A stretch of DNA of 64,000 bases from Paracoccus aminophilus JCM 7686 (GTDB taxonomy: Bacteria > Pseudomonadota > Alphaproteobacteria > Rhodobacterales > Rhodobacteraceae): assembly GCF_000444995.1 (NCBI RefSeq), contig NC_022044.1, positions 1-64,000 on the forward strand. The letters are read 5' to 3'. The notes beneath the pieces were generated by a model. It was not told the origin of the DNA. It searched no databases and saw only the letters and a program-made list of their open reading frames with translations. A program made the translations under genes and the position numbers. The first letter of the stretch is position 1. Every line of letters starts with the position of its first letter. Below, piece after piece: positions 24,093-32,018 of this stretch.

Positions 24093-25157
24093 ATGAGACG
24101 ACCCCGCGCCCAGATCCATCTTGGCCGTCACCCGCAGCTGACGCTTGGCCTGCTGTCGGCGGCGATGGCCGTGATCTTTCTGGCCGATACTTTGACCGAT
24201 TACGCGATTGCGGCGGCGGTGTTTTATACAGCGGTGATCCTCGCCGCCGCTCGGCTTTTGCCAGCGCGGCGCGTGGTCTGGCTCGCCTCGATCTGCGTGG
24301 CGCTGACGCTTCTGAGTTTCGCCATGACCCATTCGGGCGGCTATGAGGTCGGGCTGATCAACACCGCGATCAGCATGATTGCGATTGCGATCACCGCTTG
24401 GCTGGCGCTTCGGCTGGTCGAGGCCGAAGCCGCCGCCCATGCCACGCGCGAGCGGCTCTTGCGCATGGCCCGCGTGACCAGTCTGGGCGAGCTCACCGCC
24501 TCGATTGCCCATGAGGTGAACCAGCCACTCGCGGCGGTCGTGACCAGCGCCGGGGCCTGTCGGCGCTGGCTCGCGCAGGAGCCGCCGGTGCTCGACAAGG
24601 CCGCGGCCGCGCTGGACCGGATCGAGCGCGAGGCCACGCGCGCCAGCGCCGTCATCGCCCGCGTGCGCGGCTTCGCCAGTGGCAAACCGCCCGAGCGCGC
24701 CGCTTTCGCGCTGCAACCCTTGGTGCTCGACATCGCCGAAATGGCGCGGGATCAGATCGACCGCGCCGGGATCAGCCTCACGCTTTTTCTGCCTGAAAGC
24801 CTGCCCGAGGTTCACGCCGACCGGCTGCAAATCGGGCAGGTCGTGACCAATCTTTTGCTGAACGCGATCGAGGCTTTGCGCGCCCCCGAGATCTCGCCGC
24901 GCGAGATTGAGATCTCGGCTGAGGCCATCGGCGACGAGGTCCGCGTCCGCGTCCAAGACAGCGGTCCGGGCTTTTCCGAGACCGAGGCCGCGCAGCTTTT
25001 CGATGCCTTCTGGACGACGAAACCCGACGGGATCGGCCTTGGCCTCACCATCTGCCGCTCGATCGTTGAGGCGAATGGGGGGCGCATCCGCGCCTCGGCC
25101 CTGCCGGGCGGTGCGGCGCTGGAATTCACCTTACCCACCACAGGACATGCGCCATGA
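24093..25157 (+). CDS. Membrane sensor histidine kinase, FixL-like class
   Basis: 354 aa from ATG 24093 (AAGG upstream). An in-frame ATG at 24021 overlaps the mgtC stop but would add a stretch containing rare AGA/AGG codons. About four hydrophobic segments occupy residues 15-115, then the phosphoacceptor box IAHEVNQPLAAV with His140, and an HATPase domain with N box NLLLNAIEAL, G1 DSGPGF, and GIGLGLTICRSIVEANGGRI. The HEVNQPL box is typical of FixL/DctB-type kinases. It overlaps the response-regulator gene by 4 bp. The stimulus is unknown; proximity to mgtAC could mean a link to Mg2+ or membrane state. Confidence 0.9.
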   Translation: MRRPRAQIHLGRHPQLTLGLLSAAMAVIFLADTLTDYAIAAAVFYTAVILAAARLLPARRVVWLASICVALTLLSFAMTHSGGYEVGLINTAISMIAIAITAWLALRLVEAEAAAHATRERLLRMARVTSLGELTASIAHEVNQPLAAVVTSAGACRRWLAQEPPVLDKAAAALDRIEREATRASAVIARVRGFASGKPPERAAFALQPLVLDIAEMARDQIDRAGISLTLFLPESLPEVHADRLQIGQVVTNLLLNAIEALRAPEISPREIEISAEAIGDEVRVRVQDSGPGFSETEAAQLFDAFWTTKPDGIGLGLTICRSIVEANGGRIRASALPGGAALEFTLPTTGHAP

Positions 25158-25783
25158 GCCATCCGCTGCAGATGGTCCATGTGATCGACGATGACGCGGC
25201 TCTGCGCGAGGCCTTGCAGGATCTGCTGGCCTCGGTCGCGCTGCCGGTGACGCTTTACCCCTCGGCGCAGGCCTTTCTGGAGGCCGCGCGGCCCGAAGTG
25301 CCCTCGGTCCTTGTCACCGATGTGCGGATGCCGGGGATGGGCGGCATGGATCTCTTGGCCCAGATGGCGGGGCAGGGCGCGGAAGGGCCTCGTATCGACA
25401 TGCCCGTGATCGTGATGACCGCGCATGGCGATATTGCGATGGGCGTGCAGGCGATGAAGCGCGGCGCGATTGATTTCCTGACCAAACCGTTCCGCGATCA
25501 GGATCTGCTCGACGCTGTCCAGCGCGGGCTCGACGCTGACCGCCAGCGCCGAGACGCGGCGGCGCGGCAGGCCCGGCATCTGGCGCAATGGCAGGCGCTG
25601 ACGCCCGGAGAGCGAGAGGTCGCGCGGTTGGTCGTGCAAGGGCTCTTGAACAAACAGATCGCGGGTGAATTGGGCCTCAGCGAGATCACCATCAAGGTCC
25701 GGCGTGCGCAGGTCATGCGCAAGCTTGGGGCCAAGACTTTGGCTGATCTCGTGCGTCTGGTCGATGCAGCAGGCGACGCCTGA
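25154..25783 (+). CDS. FixJ/NarL-type response regulator
   Basis: 209 aa with a receiver domain (acidic pair DDD near residue 13, phosphoacceptor Asp56 in VTDVRMPG, TAHGD, and Lys in FLTKPF) and a C-terminal LuxR-type HTH (LTPGEREVARLVVQGLLNKQ, then IAGELGLSEITIKVRRAQVM). Partner of the preceding kinase (ATGA overlap). It converges with the bicupin gene 8 bp further on. Confidence 0.93.
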   Translation: MSHPLQMVHVIDDDAALREALQDLLASVALPVTLYPSAQAFLEAARPEVPSVLVTDVRMPGMGGMDLLAQMAGQGAEGPRIDMPVIVMTAHGDIAMGVQAMKRGAIDFLTKPFRDQDLLDAVQRGLDADRQRRDAAARQARHLAQWQALTPGEREVARLVVQGLLNKQIAGELGLSEITIKVRRAQVMRKLGAKTLADLVRLVDAAGDA

Positions 25784-25791
25784 TCTGCCGA

Positions 25792-26817
25792 TCAAAGGCT
25801 TTGCGGATTGACCCGGGCAACGATGAGCGGGTCATCGGTGATCCGGGGAAAATCGGGCAGATCGGCGGGCGACAGGCCAAGCGCGGCCGCCATGACCTCG
25901 GGCGCGAAGGCGGCGGGGATGGTGCGGATGCCGATATCCTCTGGCATGGGCTGATCGAAGAAGATCAGGAAATGGATTTCCTCGGGGCCAAGCACCTCGA
26001 TGTGATGGGGATAGGCGCGCGGGATGAAATAGACATCGCCCGGCGCGAGATCCCATGTCTCGGTGCTGCTGTCGGGGTTTTGCAGCGTCATGCGCGCGCG
26101 CCCCGCTGCGACATAGCCCATCTCGGCGGTCTCGGGATGCCAATGCGGCTCGCGCATTCCGTCTGCGGTGACGCGCAGCGAATACATCGAGATCTCGCGC
26201 AGATCGGGCCAGAACTGCGCCCGCGCCAAGCGCGCCGTGCCGAAACTCGCCGCAATCATCGCGGGCTGGGCCTCAAGATCGAACTTATGGGCCGTGGCGC
26301 GGTCGGTCTCGGGCACCGACCGCGCGGGTCCCTCACGGCGCGCGAGATAGGCGCCGTCGGTGACATGGCGCATCGGGGCAAATGCGGCGGCGGGCAGGCC
26401 ATAGGCATTGCCAAGCGCGGCATCGCTCATCGCGCCGAAGGTGCCTTGCAGCGAGAAATCCTCGGGGCGTTCGTGGCGAAAGGCGATGATCATCTCGGCG
26501 GGCGCGGCGCCGGTGTTCTCGATCGCGTGCAACGCGCCCGAGGGGATGTGAAACATCTGCCCCTGCGTGATGGTAAAGGCGGAATAGACATCGCTGCTGG
26601 CCAGAACCGTGACCCGCGCCGCGCCGCGCAGACAATAGCCGAGCTCGACGCAATTGGCGTGCCAATGCGGCACGCGCAACGCGCCGGGCGCCAGTGCGAG
26701 GCGCTTGATCGAGAGACCGCGCATCACCGGCAGATCATCGGCATTGACCTGCGTGACGGTGCCAAGATCCGAATTGTGGATGATCCGGCCATTCAGAAGG
26801 GACATCTTGTGCATCAT
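25792..26817 (-). CDS. Bicupin, oxalate decarboxylase-like
   Basis: 341 aa with two cupin domains. N-cupin metal motif HWHANCVELGYCLRG with IPSGALHAIEN; C-cupin HWHPETAEMGYVAAG with IPRAYPHHIEVLG. This fits the bicupin oxalate decarboxylase/oxidase family (Mn-dependent), but no secretion signal is present and the substrate is not certain. Two adjacent ATGs (26817, 26814) follow AGAGGA; I used the first. It is downstream of, and in line with, the LysR gene (99 bp gap). Confidence 0.8.
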   Translation of the reverse strand: MMHKMSLLNGRIIHNSDLGTVTQVNADDLPVMRGLSIKRLALAPGALRVPHWHANCVELGYCLRGAARVTVLASSDVYSAFTITQGQMFHIPSGALHAIENTGAAPAEMIIAFRHERPEDFSLQGTFGAMSDAALGNAYGLPAAAFAPMRHVTDGAYLARREGPARSVPETDRATAHKFDLEAQPAMIAASFGTARLARAQFWPDLREISMYSLRVTADGMREPHWHPETAEMGYVAAGRARMTLQNPDSSTETWDLAPGDVYFIPRAYPHHIEVLGPEEIHFLIFFDQPMPEDIGIRTIPAAFAPEVMAAALGLSPADLPDFPRITDDPLIVARVNPQSL

Positions 26818-26916
26818 CTGATCCTCTCTTTGCCGCGCTGCGGGATGGGGTTTGCGCATCCGAAACTATCCGCGTGAGGCGGCGGATTTGCAAAGCCAAG
26901 CGCAGACCGGGCCGGA

Positions 26917-27831
26917 TCAGGAGTTGGTGATCGGGGCGTCGAGCCCGCGCCGCTCGCGCAAAAGCTCGATGAGCGCGCGCAGCTTGGTCGGGACATGGCG
27001 GCGTCCGGGATAATAAAGGCGCAGCCCGTCAAAGGCCGGGGTCCAACCGTCGAGCACCTGCACCAACTCGCCCCGCGCCAGATAGCCCGCGAGCGGGCGC
27101 TCGGCCAGAAAGGCGAGCCCCGCACCGGCCAGCGCCGCTTGCAGCATCAGCCCGCTTTCGTCGAGCGTCAGCGGCCCCTCGACATCGACCGTCAGGCTTT
27201 CGCCGCGCCGCGCGAATTCCCAGTGATAGGTCCGCCCGCTGGCCATGCGCGCGCGGATGCAGCGATGCGCCGCCAGCTCGGAAGGATGCTCGGGCAAGCG
27301 GCGGTCGCGGAAATAGGCGGGCGAGCCGACGACGATCAGCCGCTCTTTCTCGGTGATCGGGATCGCGATCATATCTGGCGGCACCGATTCTGCCAGCCGC
27401 ACGCCCGCGTCAAAGCCCTGACCGATGACATCGACCAGCGCACCCTCGGTCACCAGTTCGAGCGACATTTCAGGATAGCGGCGCAGATATTCGAGCAGCA
27501 CCGGCTCAAGCAGAATCCGCGCGGCGCCCAAAGCCAGATTGAGCCGCAGCACCCCGGTCGGACGCTCCTGCGAGGCGCGCGTGCGCTCGAGCGCGCCGTC
27601 GATGCTGGCCAAGGCGGGCGAGACCTCGGCGACGAAAGCCTGCCCCGCCGCCGTCAGCGCCACCGAGCGGGTCGAGCGGTTGAAAAGCCGCGTCTCGATC
27701 CGCGCCTCAAGGGCCGCGACCGCATGGCTCAACGCCGAGGACGACAGGTTCAGCTCGCGCGCGGCGGCACGAAAGCCGCCGAGACGGGCGACGGTGACCA
27801 CGGCTTCAAGCTCGGCCAAAGTGGCTTTCAT
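26917..27831 (-). CDS. LysR-family transcriptional regulator (CrgA/AaeR-like)
   Basis: 304 aa. HTH within residues 1-60 (AELEAVVTVARLGGFRAAAR, then ELNLSSSALSHAVAALE) and a LysR effector domain with PTGVLRLNLALGAARILLEP. The pattern is that of the large LysR subgroup often annotated as CrgA/DsdC-like. It is divergent from an aldehyde dehydrogenase gene with 96 bp between the starts, the usual arrangement for a regulator and its target. Confidence 0.92.
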   Translation of the reverse strand: MKATLAELEAVVTVARLGGFRAAARELNLSSSALSHAVAALEARIETRLFNRSTRSVALTAAGQAFVAEVSPALASIDGALERTRASQERPTGVLRLNLALGAARILLEPVLLEYLRRYPEMSLELVTEGALVDVIGQGFDAGVRLAESVPPDMIAIPITEKERLIVVGSPAYFRDRRLPEHPSELAAHRCIRARMASGRTYHWEFARRGESLTVDVEGPLTLDESGLMLQAALAGAGLAFLAERPLAGYLARGELVQVLDGWTPAFDGLRLYYPGRRHVPTKLRALIELLRERRGLDAPITNS

Positions 27832-27927
27832 TGCGCGATTTTCCTCATCAGCCTGTCTTTGATTGCCAAGCTTATCCTATCACTGCGCCGGGTGCATATC
27901 TCCGTCACCGCAGAAGGAGATCGCAAG

Positions 27928-29343
27928 ATGAAAATAATCGATCAGATCTACATCGATGGCGCATTCGTGACCCCCGAGGGCACCGAGCGCTTTGCTTTGT
28001 TCAACCCCGCCACCGAAGAGCAGATCGGCGAGGTCCGCCTTGGCAATGCCGAGGATGCGAAAAAGGCGATTGCCGCCGCGCGCCGCGCTTTCCCCGCGAT
28101 GCGCCGCACCACGCCGTCAGAGCGCGTCGTGCTGTTGCACCGGTTGCGCGATGCGGTTCTCGCCGACCGCGACCGGCTGATTGCCGCGATGTCCGAGGAA
28201 TATGGCGCGCCGCAAAGCTTTATCACCGCCTCGATCGCCCATGCGGCGCAAGTCTTTGACGAGGCGGCCAAAACGGCCGCGAGCTTTGCGTTTACCCGCC
28301 AGATCGGAACCACCGAGGTGGTGATGGAGCCGGTCGGCGTCGCCGCCGCGATCACGCCTTGGAACAGCGACATCAGCTTCATCTGCACCAAGCTCGCCAC
28401 GGCGCTGGCGGCGGGCACGAGCATTGTCATCAAACCCTCTGAAATGAGCGCGATTCAGACGCAGGCGATCGTGGAAACCCTGCATGGCGCGGGCCTGCCG
28501 CGTGGCGTTTTGAATGTGGTTAACGGCTATGGTCAGGTCGTCGGCGAAGAGTTGAGCCACAATCCCGGCATCGCCAAGATCAGCTTCACCGGCTCGACCG
28601 CGACCGGCCGGGCGATCCTGCGCGGGGCGTCCGAGAGCTTCAAACGGGTGACGCTCGAGCTGGGCGGCAAGGGGCCGCAGATCGTGCTCGACGATGCCAA
28701 TCTCGATGAGGCGCTGCCCCATATCGTGACCTCGGCCTTTCGCAACAGCGGTCAGGCCTGCATCGCTGGCACGCGCGTCCTGATTCCCGAATCGCGCAAG
28801 GCCGAGATCCTGCCGCGCCTCGCGGAAGCCTTTGCAGCAGTGCAGGTCGGGGCCGCCGATGATCCCAGCGTCGGCGTCGGTCCAATGGTCAGCGCCAAGC
28901 AATGGGAGCGGGTTCAGTCCTATATCCAGCTCGCGCAGGACGAGGGCGCTGCGGTGCTCGTCGGCGGCGCGGGCCGTCCGGAGGGCATCGAGCGCGGCTG
29001 GTTCGTGCGGCCGACGGTTTTCGTCGATGTCACCAATGACATGCGGATTGCGCGCGAAGAGGTGTTCGGGCCGGTGGTCAGCGTGATCAGCTACCGCGAC
29101 GAGGACGAGGCAATCGCTCTGGCCAATGATACCGATTATGGCTTGCAGGCCTATATTCTCGGCTCGGATGAAAACCGGATGCGGCGGATTGCCAAAGAGC
29201 TGATCTCGGGGCGGGTGGTTTTGAACGAAGCGGCGCCGGATGCACAGGCTCCGTTTGGCGGCTTTAAACATTCGGGCATTGGCCGCGAATTCGGCGCCTT
29301 TGGCCTCGAGGCCTTTCTCGAACCGAAAGCGATTATCGGCTAA
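27928..29343 (+). CDS. NAD(P)-dependent aldehyde dehydrogenase
   Basis: 471-aa aldehyde dehydrogenase that oxidises an aldehyde to an acid. Catalytic Cys278 (SGQACIAG) and Glu244 (LELGGKGP) are present, as are NAD-site segments PWNSDISF and FTGSTATGR and the closing HSGIGREFG. ATG 27928 follows a strong AGAAGGAGA; the open frame upstream to 26995 is antisense to the LysR gene and was rejected. Substrate is not determined by sequence; the divergent LysR is its likely regulator. Confidence 0.92.
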   Translation: MKIIDQIYIDGAFVTPEGTERFALFNPATEEQIGEVRLGNAEDAKKAIAAARRAFPAMRRTTPSERVVLLHRLRDAVLADRDRLIAAMSEEYGAPQSFITASIAHAAQVFDEAAKTAASFAFTRQIGTTEVVMEPVGVAAAITPWNSDISFICTKLATALAAGTSIVIKPSEMSAIQTQAIVETLHGAGLPRGVLNVVNGYGQVVGEELSHNPGIAKISFTGSTATGRAILRGASESFKRVTLELGGKGPQIVLDDANLDEALPHIVTSAFRNSGQACIAGTRVLIPESRKAEILPRLAEAFAAVQVGAADDPSVGVGPMVSAKQWERVQSYIQLAQDEGAAVLVGGAGRPEGIERGWFVRPTVFVDVTNDMRIAREEVFGPVVSVISYRDEDEAIALANDTDYGLQAYILGSDENRMRRIAKELISGRVVLNEAAPDAQAPFGGFKHSGIGREFGAFGLEAFLEPKAIIG

Positions 29344-29367
29344 AAGCGCGGGATCGCGACATTGAAA

Positions 29368-29396
29368 AAACCGCCCCGAGATAATCGGAGCGGTTT
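29368..29396. terminator. Bidirectional terminator
   Basis: AAACCGCCCCGA (29368-29379) pairs with TCGGAGCGGTTT (29385-29396) apart from one mismatch, with a 5-base loop, A-rich left and T-rich right flanks. It lies between the aldehyde dehydrogenase (+) and the Hint-domain gene (-), so it can serve both. Confidence 0.75.
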
Positions 29397-29409
29397 CTTG
29401 ATTTTAAGC

Positions 29410-30687
29410 TCAGGCTGCTGCGACGAGCGGCTTGGAATTTTGAATGTGGCGCACGACCAATTTACGCGCCTGACGGCCCGAAATCAGCACACGAGCGGTC
29501 GAGGGCGAGTAATCGCGGTCTTTCAGCTCTGGGAACAGCGCGAAGATCTCTGCGCGGGCTTCCGGCGAAACCGTCGAGAGCGCCATCGGACCGGTATAAA
29601 GCGATTCCGTCTCGGTGCCATTGGCAAGCACGACCTCATGCTGATCGAACAGCATGTGGAAATATTCGACTTCGGCGAGATCGGTGGCGATATTGATGCC
29701 CTCGATCTGGAGAAGCTGCTTTGCCGCGACCAGAACCTCATCGGTGCCGAAAAGTTTCTCGGCAATGCGCGAGCGCACCAGAACGCGGTGCTGCGGCGAA
29801 ACCGACAGATCGCTCGCCGGGAAGCCAGCGCCCAAAGCACCCGCTGCAATCCGGACCGGACGCAGTTTTTCATGCTTGGCCAGATCTTTTGCGCTGAGCT
29901 TGGTCGAGCCGATCCAGCGGATCGGTTGCGGGCCGTGATCCTTGGTCAGCACCAGATCGCCAACGCGCAGATTCTCGATGGCAATCTCGCCATTGGCGGT
30001 TGCAATCAGCGTGCCTGCTGCAAAACACAGAATATCGCCGATTTCTTTGTCGGGGATTTCATGGGTTTCGCGGATATTGACCGTAATCGGCGCACTCGGA
30101 CGCGAGTTGTCGATGGTCGCAATATAGATGCTATCGTTGTCCCAAACGTGATCCGAGACTTCGCGGAAATCGGGGTTTGTGAGAGCTACTTTTTCAGCCT
30201 CATTGGCCAAAGCTTCGACAATATCTTTATGCTTGGCGTGAACCGTAATCGTCTGACCTTTGAAGGTCAACGTCGCGGTCACATAAACATCGTCCTTCGA
30301 AAATTGATCCGGTGCGAGCAGTTTGAGCGCGCCAGCATCGGTCTGGATAAGGCTGGCACTAATGGTGTCAATTTTGAAAGTGACGCTCAGGCCGCTGAAA
30401 ACGCCGCCGTTCTGGGTGCTGCCGACGCTTTCAAAGCTGATATCGGCTTTACCGATATATTTCGACGGAACCGGATTGTTGTTGACGATAGGTGCGACAT
30501 AGTCGCCGGTCGCCAAAGTGCCGGGGCCAGATGCGTCGTTTGCGACGTCGAATTTGTTGACTTCGGTCGAGCTTCCGAAGGTATTGCTGAATTTAGCTCC
30601 GCCTCGGCTGGGATCAAAGTTGAGGTCGTAGCCGTTGTTGGCATCGCCGGTCAGAGTTCCGCGGGGGAAGTCGATAATATAAGACAT
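29410..30687 (-). CDS. Hint-domain protein
   Basis: 425 aa. The C-terminal about 200 residues form an intein-like Hint domain (Hint_2 type): CFAAGTLIATANGEIAIENL with the block-A cysteine, VGDLVLTKDHGPQPIRWIG, then SPQHRVLVRS. The N-terminal about 210 residues (YIIDFPRGTLTGDANNGYDL onward) are beta-rich, Asn/Asp/Ser-rich and lack a Sec signal. Such proteins are common in Rhodobacterales, often in multiple copies, and are suspected type I secretion substrates; function is not established. ATG 30687 was used because the upstream extension to 30810 is unlike coding sequence. Codon usage and GC are lower than in the neighbours. Confidence 0.82.
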   Translation of the reverse strand: MSYIIDFPRGTLTGDANNGYDLNFDPSRGGAKFSNTFGSSTEVNKFDVANDASGPGTLATGDYVAPIVNNNPVPSKYIGKADISFESVGSTQNGGVFSGLSVTFKIDTISASLIQTDAGALKLLAPDQFSKDDVYVTATLTFKGQTITVHAKHKDIVEALANEAEKVALTNPDFREVSDHVWDNDSIYIATIDNSRPSAPITVNIRETHEIPDKEIGDILCFAAGTLIATANGEIAIENLRVGDLVLTKDHGPQPIRWIGSTKLSAKDLAKHEKLRPVRIAAGALGAGFPASDLSVSPQHRVLVRSRIAEKLFGTDEVLVAAKQLLQIEGINIATDLAEVEYFHMLFDQHEVVLANGTETESLYTGPMALSTVSPEARAEIFALFPELKDRDYSPSTARVLISGRQARKLVVRHIQNSKPLVAAA

Positions 30688-31244
30688 AATGGTGCTTTCA
30701 TTTTCCGCCGAGGTCGAAAATGGCCGAGCATTTTCAGTCCGACAGGAGGAGAGGATGGGCCGCGCAATTGCGCGCTCACCCTTAAAAATTGCCCCTAAAA
30801 GAGTCAACAACCTTAAGGAGATATTAACAAAGACCGAATATGCGCATTATATCGTGAGGTCGGAATATAATAACTTATTCAACGAGAAATTAACTCTAAT
30901 AAGCATAGCTAACGGCAATTTGTAATTGCAATAAGATTGAATAACCCAATTAAATTTGCGCAATACGAGTGCTTGCCTGCGACAATCTGTCAACCGGCCC
31001 ATATCGACCGTCATCGCGGCCAACCTCCTAGCATCGGCGAAGCTTTGCCGAGCCACGCGGAGGCTGCTCTCGTCGGGGCTCTTCCTGCGCCACGCGGGGC
31101 GATGATCTCGGGTCTTGGTGGTGCCGGGGGATTTCCTGTTGGACAGCGCGCGCGGGCGACGCAATAAGGGCCGCAGATTCAGGCCTCCGGGCCCTTTTGC
31201 CTGCTGGTTAAGCAGGTCCCTTGGTTTGACGCAGCAGGTTACAG
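30688..31244. other. AT-rich intergenic region with hairpins
   Basis: 557 bp. The part from about 30780 to 30960 is far more AT-rich than the rest of the window, with an inverted repeat GCAATT-TGT-AATTGC at 30915-30929. Further right, AAGGGCC (31166-31172) pairs with GGCCCTT (31190-31196), followed by TT. A second hairpin CCTGCT-GGTTA-AGCAGG (31200-31216) sits just before the SDR ribosome site. No convincing gene was found here. Confidence 0.6.
31166..31198 (+). terminator. Terminator-like hairpin upstream of the SDR gene
   Basis: AAGGGCC pairs with GGCCCTT around a 17-base loop and runs into TTTT (31195-31198). No gene ends upstream on this strand, so it may act as an attenuator in the SDR leader together with the hairpin at 31200-31216. 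Confidence 0.4.
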
Positions 31245-32018
31245 ATGAGCAATATTCAGAAAATCGCAATTGTCACCGGCGGTCTGACCGGGATCGGGAA
31301 AGCGATTGCGCGCCGGTTTCTCGATGACGGGTTCGCCGTCCATATCGGCGCGCGTCGCGGGGCCGATCCGGATTTTGCGCAAGATCTGCGCGAGACCTAT
31401 GGCGACGCGGTTTCCATCGGCGCGCTCGATGTGCGCGACAGCGACAGCGTGGCGACTTTCGTCGATGCGGTGATCGCGGCGCGCGGTCATGTCGATGTGC
31501 TGGTCAATGCGGCGGGGATCTATGAAGAGGCGGCGGTCGCGGGCCATTCCGACAAGCTGTGGGACGACACGATCGAGACCAATCTCACTGGCACCTTCAA
31601 GATGATCCGCGCCGTCATGCCGCTGATGCTGGCGCGCAAATATGGCCGCATCATCAACATCGCCTCGGTCGCGGCCCATCAGGGCATGGCCAATAACGCG
31701 GCCTATTGTGCCTCGAAGGCCGGACTTCTGGGCTTGGGCCGCTGTGTCAGCCTTGAGGGCGCGGCGCAGGGCGTGACCTGCAACAGCATCAGCCCGACCT
31801 GGGTCGAAACCGAGATGCTCCAGCAGTTCATCGAGCAGGACATCGCCCAGACCGGCCTGCCGCGGGCCGAGGTGCGCGCGAAATACGAGGCCTCGAACCC
31901 GCAGGGCCTGCTGGTCCAGCCCGAGGAAATCGCGAGCCTCGCCGCCTTTCTGGCAAGCGACGCGGCTCGCGCGATTACGATGGCCGATTATCAGGTCAAT
32001 GCCGGATCGCTCTGGTAA
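31245..32018 (+). CDS. Short-chain dehydrogenase/reductase
   Basis: 257-aa classical SDR: cofactor motif TGGLTGIG near residue 11, NAAG motif in VLVNAAGIYEE, catalytic Ser in IASVAA, and YCASK with Tyr154 and Lys158. Likely NAD(P)-dependent oxidation or reduction of a hydroxy/keto group. It converges with the adenylation-carrier-reductase gene and overlaps its 3' end by 28 bp. It may act on the aldehyde or alcohol product of that enzyme (inference). Confidence 0.9.
   Translation: MSNIQKIAIVTGGLTGIGKAIARRFLDDGFAVHIGARRGADPDFAQDLRETYGDAVSIGALDVRDSDSVATFVDAVIAARGHVDVLVNAAGIYEEAAVAGHSDKLWDDTIETNLTGTFKMIRAVMPLMLARKYGRIINIASVAAHQGMANNAAYCASKAGLLGLGRCVSLEGAAQGVTCNSISPTWVETEMLQQFIEQDIAQTGLPRAEVRAKYEASNPQGLLVQPEEIASLAAFLASDAARAITMADYQVNAGSLW

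Noticed and set aside
26995..27927. N-terminal extension of the aldehyde dehydrogenase to 782 aa
   Set aside because: Antisense to the LysR gene; the conserved ALDH fold starts right at ATG 27928.
30689..30925. 78-codon ORF in the AT-rich region
   Set aside because: Starts inside the Hint gene leader with no ribosome site or homology; base composition alone explains the open frame.
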